From: Methylibium petroleiphilum PM1 | GTDB lineage: Bacteria; Pseudomonadota; Gammaproteobacteria; Burkholderiales; Burkholderiaceae_C | Direction of reading: 5' to 3' | Length of the DNA: 64,000 nt | Assembly (NCBI RefSeq): GCF_000015725.1 | Contig: NC_008825.1 | Coordinates: 3,844,001 to 3,908,000 of the forward strand | Shown here: in pieces, positions 34,720-41,915 of the stretch | How positions within the stretch are numbered: the stretch's first letter is position 1 | How the letters are laid out: every line of letters starts with the position of its first letter | The notes under the pieces: generated by a model | Databases searched by the model: none | What the model was told of the DNA's origin: nothing | The model's input: only the letters and a program-made list of their open reading frames with translations | Program-made: the position numbers and the translations under genes

Positions 34720-35685
34720 TCAGCGGATCGCGACCGGGTTGACGAGGCTCTGCACGCCGCCGGTCACGCGCACCGCGCTCAGCACGAACATGAACTCCCA
34801 GGCCCGGTCGCGGGCCAGTTCGGCGGTGTTCATGTTCTCGAGGATGTAGATGCCGTTCTTCGCCAGCAGGATCTGGTGCACCTCGAACACACCGGCATCC
34901 TTCTCGAACGGGATGGTCTCCAGCCCCCAGGTGTCGGCGCCGATCGCGAGCACCTGCTTGCTCGCAAGGTAGGCTGCGCCCTCGCGGCCCAGCCCCGGTT
35001 CGCCGGCGAGGTAGCGCTTGTCGTCCTGGCCCACCAGCGACAGCCAGCCGGTGTGGAACAGCACCACGTCGCCGGTGCGGATCTCGATGCCCTGGCGCTT
35101 GGCCTGCTCGTCGATCTCCTTGCGGTTGAACGCCGTGCCTTCGGGCACGACGTCGCGGCCGTAGTAGGCCGTCATGTCGAGCACGACACCGCGCGTCACG
35201 AACGGCGGGATCTTCTCGACGCCGAGCTTGCGCAGGCCGTCGACCTGCACGAACTCGCTGTTCTTGAAGCAGTTGTAGTAGACGTTGTCGATGCCGACAT
35301 GGCCCAGCCCGTCGATCTGGCTGCCCACGCCCACCCAGCCGGCGTAGATGTCGTCGTTGTAGCTGGTCTTCGAGGGCCCGAGGGTCACGCCGCCGGCCTG
35401 GCCCGGAGACGTGACCGTGAGCGACCAGCCCCGCGGCGGATAGGCGGGCGATCTGGAGTTGGTCTCGGCGCCGAGCCGGTAGGTCTTGCCGGTCTTCACG
35501 AGCTTCGCGGCGTCGAGCGCGAGCTGCGGACTCAGCAGGTTGGCGGCGCCGATCTCATCGGTGGGACCGTACTTCGACTTGCACCACTCTTCGGCGTGGG
35601 CAAGGGCCTGGGTCGCCGAGGCGGCCAGGCCGAGGGCGATGGAAAGCGCAACCGCGCCGCGCCGCAGCGCCTTGTGCAGAACCAT
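34720..35685 (-). CDS. Exported cyclase-family (kynurenine-formamidase-like) hydrolase
   Basis: The protein has 321 residues with a signal peptide ending near ATQALAHAEE (residue 30). It belongs to the putative cyclase family: GVGSQIDGLGHVGI replaces the usual HxGTHxDxxxH metal motif, keeping the Asp and the last His but not the first two His. EIRTGDVVLFHTGW and ADTWGLETIPF are further family signs. It may be a metal-dependent amidase, lactonase or a degenerate member. It lies on the IclR side of the Rieske locus, 130 bases beyond the flavoprotein gene. Confidence 0.8.
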   Translation of the reverse strand: MVLHKALRRGAVALSIALGLAASATQALAHAEEWCKSKYGPTDEIGAANLLSPQLALDAAKLVKTGKTYRLGAETNSRSPAYPPRGWSLTVTSPGQAGGVTLGPSKTSYNDDIYAGWVGVGSQIDGLGHVGIDNVYYNCFKNSEFVQVDGLRKLGVEKIPPFVTRGVVLDMTAYYGRDVVPEGTAFNRKEIDEQAKRQGIEIRTGDVVLFHTGWLSLVGQDDKRYLAGEPGLGREGAAYLASKQVLAIGADTWGLETIPFEKDAGVFEVHQILLAKNGIYILENMNTAELARDRAWEFMFVLSAVRVTGGVQSLVNPVAIR

Positions 35686-35815
35686 GGAGTCTCCTTGGTG
35701 GTGTCGCGGCGCTCGGCTGGCGCCGTCCGGGCTCGCGCGGACGATAGCCCGTCCGCCCCGGCCTTGCACGCGCCACCAAGGTTGTGCCGTGGTGCGACAG
35801 GCGGGCGCTGCGCGC

Positions 35816-36967
35816 TCAGGCACTGCCCGTCAGTGCGGGCAACTGCTTCGCCACCGCGTCCTTCTCACGCGTGCAGCTGCCACCGAGGGCGGCGCCCAGC
35901 AGACGACCGTCGGCAGCGCGGTAGTGGCCTCGCATGCCCGTGTCTTCCCGCTCGATGTGCCACTTGCCGCCGCCCGGCTGCAGCGGCGGAAAGAACACCG
36001 CCGGCCAGGCCGGCGTCTTGAGCACCACCGGCATGGCCGGGTAGACGACCGCCGTGCGCTCCCCGTTCAGCGTGCGTGCGAGGGCGCGCGCCGCATGCAT
36101 GATGGGCATGATGAACGGCAGCAGCAGGCCGTCGACCTCGGCGCAGTCGCCCAGCGCGTAGATGTGATCGTCGCTGGTCTGCAGGTGGCGGTCGACGACG
36201 ATGCCTCGGTTCACCGCCAGGCCGGCCTGCACGGCCAGTTCGGAGTTCGCCGCCAGGCCGATCGCCGACAGCACCGTGTCGGCCTCCAGCGTGCGGCCGC
36301 TCTCCATCGTGATCCGCAGGCCGCCAGGGATCGCGTCGATGCGCTCGACCGCCTCGGACAGATGCCAGCGCACCCCGGCCGCGGCGAGCCGTGCCTGGAA
36401 CTCGAGCGCCATCGGGTCCGGCCAGAAGCGCGGCAGCGCACGCGGGGCGATGTCGATCACGTCGACGGCGTGGCCGGCCGCGGCGAGGTCGTTGGCGAAC
36501 TCGCAGCCGACCAGGCCCGCACCGAGGATCACCACGCGCGGATGGCTTTCCAGGTGCCGGCGGAAGTGCTGGTAGTCGGCCAGATGGTTGACGCTCAGCA
36601 CGCGGTCGGCGGCATCGCCGGCAAGCCGAAGCCGGATCGGCCGCCCTCCGACAGCCAGGACCAGGCGGTCGTAGGCGAGATCGCGGCCCGCCACCTCGAT
36701 CGTGCGCGCCGCACGGTCGATGCGCTTGACCGGGTGGCCGGCCAGGATCTCGATGCCGTAGTCGCCGGCCAACTGGGCAGCGGCCGCCGTGGCCAGGGCC
36801 GCCGGGGCCTTCTTCAGCGCGAAGGCGTTCGACAGCATCGGCTTCGAATAGAACGCGCCGTCATCCTCGGTGACGAGCGTGACCGCCACCCCTCGATCGA
36901 GCTTGCGCAGTTCCTTGGCCACCGTGTACCCGGCCAGGCCACTTCCAATCACGACGATGGGGCTCAT
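35816..36967 (-). CDS. Rubredoxin-reductase-type FAD/NAD(P) oxidoreductase
   Basis: The protein has 383 residues. The FAD motif is VVIGSGLAGYTVAKELRKL (residues 5-23), the NAD(P) motif is VVILGAGLVGCEFANDLA in the middle, and the late FAD motif is HIYALGDCAEVDG. The C-terminal domain (ending in GGSCTREKDAVAKQLPAL) is typical of rubredoxin reductases (RubB/AlkT type). A rubredoxin gene lies 2.3 kb away, coupled to the Rieske oxygenase gene, so this flavoprotein most likely supplies that rubredoxin with electrons. It is transcribed with the IclR gene, 83 bases upstream. Confidence 0.88.
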   Translation of the reverse strand: MSPIVVIGSGLAGYTVAKELRKLDRGVAVTLVTEDDGAFYSKPMLSNAFALKKAPAALATAAAAQLAGDYGIEILAGHPVKRIDRAARTIEVAGRDLAYDRLVLAVGGRPIRLRLAGDAADRVLSVNHLADYQHFRRHLESHPRVVILGAGLVGCEFANDLAAAGHAVDVIDIAPRALPRFWPDPMALEFQARLAAAGVRWHLSEAVERIDAIPGGLRITMESGRTLEADTVLSAIGLAANSELAVQAGLAVNRGIVVDRHLQTSDDHIYALGDCAEVDGLLLPFIMPIMHAARALARTLNGERTAVVYPAMPVVLKTPAWPAVFFPPLQPGGGKWHIEREDTGMRGHYRAADGRLLGAALGGSCTREKDAVAKQLPALTGSA

Positions 36968-37050
36968 TGCAGGGGTCCGAGAAGAGTGGAGAAAGGAGCA
37001 AGAGAGGCGATCCGTGGCATCGCCGGAGCGCGGTCGGCGCCCGCCGGTCG

Positions 37051-37854
37051 TCAGGCCGCGCTCGCCGCCAGCTCGGCCACGCCCGCGGTCGCCGCCGCGG
37101 TCTCGCGCTGCGGCCGGTAGCCCAGACGGGCGGAGATCTGCTGGGCCACGCTGACGACGGTGGGGGCGAGCAGCTTCAGGTTGCGCGGCTTGAAGCGGTC
37201 GGACGGACCGGAGACGCCGATCGCCGCGCACACGTGGCCCCCGGCATTCCAGATCGGCGCCGCGATGCCGCACACGCCGTCCCGCCATTCGCCGCGGTTG
37301 ACGGCATAGCCCAGCTGGCGCTGCTTCTCGAGCTCGTTGCGCAGCTCGTTCGGCGTGGTGAGGGTGTAGGGCGTGAACGGCTTGAGCTCGAGCGAGATCT
37401 GGTCGATCAGCGATGCCGAGGCGTACGAAAGCAGCGCCTTGCCGGTGGCCACGCAGTAGGCCGGCGCCCGACCGCCGACCCGCGAATAGGCCCGCACCGG
37501 ATGCGGGCTGTCGACCTTGTCGAGGTAGATCACCTCGGTGCCCTCGAGCACCGACAGGTGCACCGTCTCCCCCGACAGCTGGCACAGGCGCTCCATGTAC
37601 TCGACCGCCACCGTCTTCAGGTCCAGCCGCCCCACCACCGCGGCGCCCAGTTCCCACAGCTTGAGCGTCAGCTCGTACTTGCCGCTCTGCTCGAGGTTGC
37701 GGACGTAGCCGCAGGCCACCAGCGTCTGAAGCAGCCGGTGCGCATTGCTCTTGGTCAGTCCCAGGTGCTTCGCCAGCTCCGTCACGCCCGTCAGCTGCGG
37801 GTGCGTCGCCAACGCCTCGATCACCTGGAGGCCCTTCACGAAAGTGGTGTCCAT
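37051..37854 (-). CDS. IclR-family transcriptional regulator
   Basis: The protein has 267 residues. The N-terminal winged helix is TGVTELAKHLGLTKSNAHRL (residues about 22-41). The C-terminal IclR effector domain shows RAYSRVGGRAPAYCVATGKA and GVCGIAAPIWNAGGHVCAAI. It is divergent from the Rieske gene across 342 bases that hold several palindromes, and it probably controls both sides. The effector is unknown; aromatic or organic acids are usual. Confidence 0.93.
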   Translation of the reverse strand: MDTTFVKGLQVIEALATHPQLTGVTELAKHLGLTKSNAHRLLQTLVACGYVRNLEQSGKYELTLKLWELGAAVVGRLDLKTVAVEYMERLCQLSGETVHLSVLEGTEVIYLDKVDSPHPVRAYSRVGGRAPAYCVATGKALLSYASASLIDQISLELKPFTPYTLTTPNELRNELEKQRQLGYAVNRGEWRDGVCGIAAPIWNAGGHVCAAIGVSGPSDRFKPRNLKLLAPTVVSVAQQISARLGYRPQRETAAATAGVAELAASAA

Positions 37855-37859
37855 GCGTG

Positions 37860-37876
37860 TTCAGTGTCGTTCTGAA
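37860..37876. promoter_or_regulatory. Palindrome at the IclR gene start, possible autoregulatory site
   Basis: TTCAG and CTGAA are perfect inverted arms separated by seven bases, six bases upstream of the IclR ATG. The position suits autorepression. The arms differ from those of the tandem sites near the Rieske promoter. Confidence 0.4.
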
Positions 37877-38058
37877 TATTGATACTTTGTGCCAAGAGCT
37901 TAGGTCTGTGCCTGCGCGCTGTCAAGAACCCGGCCCGGCGCCACGCACCGATCCGACAGAACGATCGGTCCATCGTTTGCCTCCCATCTCATTGGAGATG
38001 CTTGATTTTCCGGACCTCCACGGCGCGGCGTAAGCGTATATCCGGATGCCGATCGATG

Positions 38059-38086
38059 TTGACACTGCGTCAGGCACTGCTAGCAT
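38059..38086 (+). promoter_or_regulatory. Sigma-70-type promoter of the Rieske operon
   Basis: A perfect TTGACA (38059-38064) is followed after 16 bases by TAGCAT (38081-38086), four of six matches to the -10 consensus. Transcription would start near 38093, about 100 bases before the Rieske gene start, inside the tandem palindromes. This is the clearest promoter in the window. Confidence 0.62.
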
Positions 38087-38087
38087 T

Positions 38088-38126
38088 GTTTCACCAATTC
38101 GAAACGCTGTTCCATTATTTAGAACA
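38088..38126. promoter_or_regulatory. Tandem operator pair over the Rieske transcription start
   Basis: Two inverted repeats lie side by side: GTTTC-N8-GAAAC (38088-38105) and TGTTC-N9-GAACA (38108-38126). Their centres are about 20 bases apart, two helical turns. GTTC/GAAC-type half-sites resemble boxes bound by PcaU/PobR-like IclR regulators. Placement just after the -10 box suggests repression by the adjacent IclR protein. Confidence 0.55.
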
Positions 38127-38196
38127 TCTTTGTCGACATCGATCGGCGGCACGCCCGGGCCGATCGAGCTTTCTGCACTCTTCCGTGGAGATCCAA

Positions 38197-39279
38197 GTGA
38201 AAGAGACCCTGATCCGAAACCTCTGGTACGTCGCAGGAACCAGCGACGAGTTCGCGCCCGGCCAGCTGGTCGGCCAGACGATCGTCGGCCTGCCGCTGGT
38301 GTTGTGGCGCCCGGAAGCGGGCGGCGAGGTCGTCGCCTTCGACGGCCGCTGCTGCCACAAGCGCATGCCGCTCGCCGCGGGCAAGCTGCTCGCCGACGGC
38401 ACGCTCGAATGCGCGTACCACGGCCTCTGCTTCGACAGCGCCGGCAAGTGCGTGAAGATCCCGTCGCAACCGGGCCGCGCGATCCCCAGCCGCGCGAAGC
38501 TGCGGCCCTATCCGATCGTCGAACAGGACGGCATGGTCTGGATCTGGATGGGCGACGACGCGAACCCGGCGCTGCGCCCGCCGCGCATCCCCGAGCTCGC
38601 CAGTCCCGAATGGGAAGCCATCCGCGTGCAGAACGCCGAGGTGCCGACGAACTACCTGCTGCTGATCGAGAACCTGCTCGACATCAGCCACTTCTACCCG
38701 CTGCACGACGGCAACATCGGCGACATCGCCAACAGCGAGATCCCGGTCGAGTTCTCCCACGAAGGCGTCCAGGGCAATCGGTCGGTGACCTCGGTGCGCA
38801 AGGCCGAGTCCTACCGCCACCCGCCCTACCTGGAAGATTTCTTCGGCTACGAACTGGTCGACCGCCACCACTCCCACAGCATGATCTCGCCCGCGGCGAT
38901 CCGCGTGGATCTGCGCTGCGCGCCGCCCGGGCGGCTGGAGACCGAGGACGAACGAGGCTACATCCTCACGCACCTGATCACGCCGATCGACGAGCGCCAC
39001 CACCGCTGGCGCGTCATCGCCGCCTGTCGCGCCGGCCACCGCTGGCCCGCCGATCCGAGCGTGTCGACCGTCGCGCGCGTGGCCGAGAAGTTCCCCGGCG
39101 TGATCGCCCAGGACCTGTGGGCCCTGACCGAGCAGCAGAAGATGCTCGACCTGGCCGACACGCACTACCTCGGCGAGATGCACCTGCGCGCGGACACCGG
39201 CATCCTCAAGGCCCGCGAGATCGTGCGCGACATGGTGGCTGCCGAAGCTCAACCGGCGTCGCAGGCGGTCGCTGCATGA
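38197..39279 (+). CDS. Rieske non-haem iron oxygenase (VanA-like)
   Basis: The protein has 360 residues from GTG 38197, chosen because GGAG lies seven bases upstream and the family N-terminus [10 protein letters not shown] begins there. The Rieske 2Fe-2S ligands are C52/H54 and C72/H75 (CCH, then CAYH, 17-residue spacing). The mononuclear iron site shows D162, H165 and H170 in [14 protein letters not shown]306 is a likely third ligand. It resembles vanillate O-demethylase oxygenase and related single-component-alpha monooxygenases. Its partner here is not a VanB reductase but a rubredoxin whose start overlaps this stop (ATGA). The substrate is unknown. Confidence 0.9.
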   Translation: MKETLIRNLWYVAGTSDEFAPGQLVGQTIVGLPLVLWRPEAGGEVVAFDGRCCHKRMPLAAGKLLADGTLECAYHGLCFDSAGKCVKIPSQPGRAIPSRAKLRPYPIVEQDGMVWIWMGDDANPALRPPRIPELASPEWEAIRVQNAEVPTNYLLLIENLLDISHFYPLHDGNIGDIANSEIPVEFSHEGVQGNRSVTSVRKAESYRHPPYLEDFFGYELVDRHHSHSMISPAAIRVDLRCAPPGRLETEDERGYILTHLITPIDERHHRWRVIAACRAGHRWPADPSVSTVARVAEKFPGVIAQDLWALTEQQKMLDLADTHYLGEMHLRADTGILKAREIVRDMVAAEAQPASQAVAA

Positions 39280-39449
39280 ACTCCCTGAAATGGCGCTGCG
39301 TGCTGTGCGGCTTCGTCTACGACGAGGCGGCCGGCCTGCCCGAGGAAGGCATCGCGCCCGGCACCGCCTGGGCCGACGTGCCCGACAGCTGGAGCTGCCC
39401 CGACTGCGGGGCCAGCAAGGACGAGTTCGAGATGGTTCCCGCAGAGTGA
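39276..39449 (+). CDS. Rubredoxin
   Basis: The protein has 57 residues. Iron ligands C8/C11 ([11 protein letters not shown]) and C41/C44 ([11 protein letters not shown]) and the intervening [15 protein letters not shown] are textbook rubredoxin. Translational overlap with the Rieske oxygenase gene indicates it is that enzyme's direct electron donor, reduced by the flavoprotein encoded at 35816. Confidence 0.95.
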   Translation: MNSLKWRCVLCGFVYDEAAGLPEEGIAPGTAWADVPDSWSCPDCGASKDEFEMVPAE

Positions 39450-39453
39450 TCAA

Positions 39454-39473
39454 GGCGCCGCGCACGCGGCGCC
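39454..39473. repeat. Perfect hairpin between rubredoxin and binding-protein genes
   Basis: GGCGCCGCG and CGCGGCGCC are perfect nine-base arms around CA, four bases after the rubredoxin stop. No T-run follows. It may partly terminate transcription or protect the upstream mRNA, setting the oxygenase/rubredoxin level apart from that of the transporter. Confidence 0.5.
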
Positions 39474-39574
39474 AGGCGGTCGGCCGGAGTCGGCCGATCA
39501 ATGGCTGACATCGCTGTACCGGGCCGGCAGAGCCCGGGCAGGTCTGTCGGTGGTTTTCCCGAAAGGAGATCGAG

Positions 39575-40930
39575 GTGACAAACAAGCGACCTATCGCGTT
39601 CGACGCAACCCCCGACACCCTGCGCCGGAGCCTCGTGCTGTCCGCCGCGGCCGCGAGCGGGCTGGGCCTGCTGCCCGGCGCGATGCGCGACGCGCGAGCG
39701 CAGAGCTTCCCGCCGCTCGGCAACTTTCCGGCCGGCACCGAGGGCAACTCGGTATTCGTGGGCGTGTCGGTCCCGCTGACCGGGGCGTTCTCGGCCGAAG
39801 GCAAGGATCAGCAGCTCGGCTTCGAGCTGGCGTTCGAGCACCTGAACTCGGGCAAGCTGGCCGGCAAGATCCCCGAGCTCAAGGGCAAGGGTGTCCTGGG
39901 CAAGACCATCACCTTCGGCGTGGTCGATACGGAGGCCAAGGCCGAATCGGCGATCCAGGGACAGACCCGCTTCCTCCGCAACAACAAGGCGATCCTGATG
40001 ACCGGCTGCTACAGCAGCGCGGTGACCGTCGCGCTCGGCAAGCTGGCGCAGCGCGAGAAGGTGCTCTACATGGCCGGTCCGGCCGGCTCGGACGACGTGA
40101 CCGGCAAGGACTGCCAGCGCTACAGCTTCCGCTCGCAGCCCAGCACCACCATGGCCTCGCGCGCGCTGGCCCCGGTGCTGGCCGAGCGGCTGGGCAAGGG
40201 CAAGAAGGTGGCCTACCTGGTGCCCGACTACACCTTCGGCCACACGCAGTTCGAATCGATGGCGCGGCTGACCGAGCCGATGGGCTGGAAGACGGTGTCC
40301 AAGCAGGTCTGCCCGATCGGCACCGCCGACTTCAGCACCTACCTGCTCAACATCGCCAACAGCGGCGCCGACGTGTTCGTGAACTGCACGGTCGGCAACG
40401 ATTGCTCGGTGTCCATCAAGCAGGCCAAGAACTTCGGTGTCATGAAGAATGCCGCCCTGGTGGTGCCGACGCTGCAGCCCTTCCTTGCGCAGCAGCTGGG
40501 CCCCGAGGTGACGCAGGACATCCTGGGCGTGATGGACTTCTGGTGGTCGCTGGCCGAGAGCAACGAGCTCGCGAAGCAGTTCGTCGACGACTTCCAGGCC
40601 AAGCACAACTACAAGCCCTACTGGCCGGCGCACATCGCCTACTCGCAGATGCTGATCTGGGCGGTGGCGGTGGAGCGCGCCAAGACCTTCTACCCGCCGG
40701 AGGTCATCAAGGCCCTCGAGGCGCGCGTGCCGATCAGGACCACGCTGGGCGACGTGATGTACCGTCCCGAGGACCACCAGCTGGTCCGTCCTGTCCCGGT
40801 GATGCGCGGCAAGAAGCCCTCCGAGATGAAGTCCAAGGACGACTACTACGAGGTGATCAAGATGATCCCCGGCGCCGACGCCGTGACGCCGCTCGACCAG
40901 GGCACCTGCAAGATGGGCGAACTCACCTGA
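39575..40930 (+). CDS. Liv-type ABC transporter substrate-binding protein
   Basis: The protein has 451 residues from GTG 39575 behind AAAGGAGATCG. A long signal peptide (RRSLVLSAAAASGLGLLPGA, cleavage near ARAQS at residue 43) is Tat-like. The mature type I periplasmic-binding fold shows VFVGVSVPLTGAFSAEGKDQ, ILMTGCYSSAVTVALGKLA and VAYLVPDYTFGHTQF. The family binds branched-chain amino acids, amides or aromatic acids. Context with a Rieske oxygenase and CoA enzymes favours an organic or aromatic acid. Confidence 0.9.
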   Translation: MTNKRPIAFDATPDTLRRSLVLSAAAASGLGLLPGAMRDARAQSFPPLGNFPAGTEGNSVFVGVSVPLTGAFSAEGKDQQLGFELAFEHLNSGKLAGKIPELKGKGVLGKTITFGVVDTEAKAESAIQGQTRFLRNNKAILMTGCYSSAVTVALGKLAQREKVLYMAGPAGSDDVTGKDCQRYSFRSQPSTTMASRALAPVLAERLGKGKKVAYLVPDYTFGHTQFESMARLTEPMGWKTVSKQVCPIGTADFSTYLLNIANSGADVFVNCTVGNDCSVSIKQAKNFGVMKNAALVVPTLQPFLAQQLGPEVTQDILGVMDFWWSLAESNELAKQFVDDFQAKHNYKPYWPAHIAYSQMLIWAVAVERAKTFYPPEVIKALEARVPIRTTLGDVMYRPEDHQLVRPVPVMRGKKPSEMKSKDDYYEVIKMIPGADAVTPLDQGTCKMGELT

Positions 40931-41039
40931 GGTTCCGCGGCAGCGCGACCGCCGCCGAAGCGCGCCGGTCCGCCGCCGATCCGCCCGATCCATCCGACCC
41001 GCCCGCTGCCGCTCACGCGGCGGGCCCATGGAGGCTCCC

Positions 41040-41915
41040 ATGCCACCTCTCCCTCTCGTCATATCGCAGGTGTTCCACGGCCTGGTGCTCGGCGGCACGC
41101 TGGCGCTCGTCGGCTGCGGCCTGACCATCATCCTCGGGACGCTCGGCCTCGTGAACTTCGCGCACGGCGCGTTCTTCGCGATCGGCGCCTACGCCGGCTG
41201 GCTGGCATTCGAATGGACCGGCTCCTACCTGGCCGCCGTGGTGATCGGCGCGGCCGTGACCTGCGCCTTCGGCTTCGTCATCGAGCGCGGACTGATCAGC
41301 CGCTTCTACCAGCGACCCCACGAGGACCAGATCCTGCTGACCTTCGGCCTGGGCATCGTCATCGTGGAGGCGCTGCGCGCCATCTTCGGCGGCGTCGGCC
41401 GCGCGATGCCGTCGCCCGACTGGGCCGCCGGCGCCGTGTCGATCGGACCGGTGATCTACCCGGAATACCGGCTGGTGGTGTTCGGCATCGCCGCGCTGTC
41501 GCTGCTGGTGTTCTACCTGCTGCTCTACCACTCCCGGCTCGGCCTGATCGTGCGCGCCGCGATCGAGGACACGCTGATGGTGCGCATCCTCGGCCTGCGT
41601 GCGGCGCAGATCAAGGCGGTGGTGTTCGCGATCGGCGTGCTGGCCGTCGGGCTGGCCGGCGTGGTGATGGCGCCGATCGTCTCGATCAACCCGGACGTCG
41701 GCGCGCGCTTCATGGTGCAGTCCTTCGTGGTGGTGGTGATCGGCGGCCTGGGGTCCTTCCCTGGCGCCATCATCGGCGGCTTCATCGCCGGCCAGATCCA
41801 GACGCTGACGGCGATCTTCGAGGCCGCCTACAGCGACGTGGCGCTGTTCCTGACCATGGTGGCGATCCTGGCGGTCCGCCCGCGCGGCCTGATGGGCGTG
41901 GAGGGACGGAAATGA
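41040..41915 (+). CDS. ABC transporter permease, LivH family
   Basis: The protein has 291 residues from ATG 41040, preceded by GGAGG at 41030. It has eight or so hydrophobic segments with the family motifs GGTLALVGCGLTIILGTLGL, NFAHGAFFAIGAY and VVIGGLGSFPGAIIGG. It forms half of the membrane channel with the LivM part of the next protein. Its stop overlaps the next start (ATGA). Confidence 0.93.
   Translation: MPPLPLVISQVFHGLVLGGTLALVGCGLTIILGTLGLVNFAHGAFFAIGAYAGWLAFEWTGSYLAAVVIGAAVTCAFGFVIERGLISRFYQRPHEDQILLTFGLGIVIVEALRAIFGGVGRAMPSPDWAAGAVSIGPVIYPEYRLVVFGIAALSLLVFYLLLYHSRLGLIVRAAIEDTLMVRILGLRAAQIKAVVFAIGVLAVGLAGVVMAPIVSINPDVGARFMVQSFVVVVIGGLGSFPGAIIGGFIAGQIQTLTAIFEAAYSDVALFLTMVAILAVRPRGLMGVEGRK

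Larger units (their letters stand above)
37855..38196. other. Divergent regulatory region between IclR and Rieske genes
   Basis: This 342-base gene-free stretch is clearly less GC-rich than its flanks. It contains TTCAG-N7-CTGAA (37860-37876) next to the IclR start, AACGAT-N6-ATCGTT (37960-37977), CATCTC-N4-GAGATG (37985-38000), a consensus-like promoter (38059-38086) and two tandem palindromes (38088-38105 and 38108-38126). I see no small gene with a ribosome-binding site in it. Confidence 0.6.

Noticed and set aside
37879-38196. N-terminal extension of the Rieske protein upstream of GTG 38197
   Set aside because: The extension would cover the promoter and operators, does not match the family N-terminus, and a GGAG ribosome-binding site precedes GTG 38197.
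39474-39540. Repeated GTCGGCCG words as the start of a repeat array
   Set aside because: Only two copies occur with a two-base gap; there is no regular spacer and no array.
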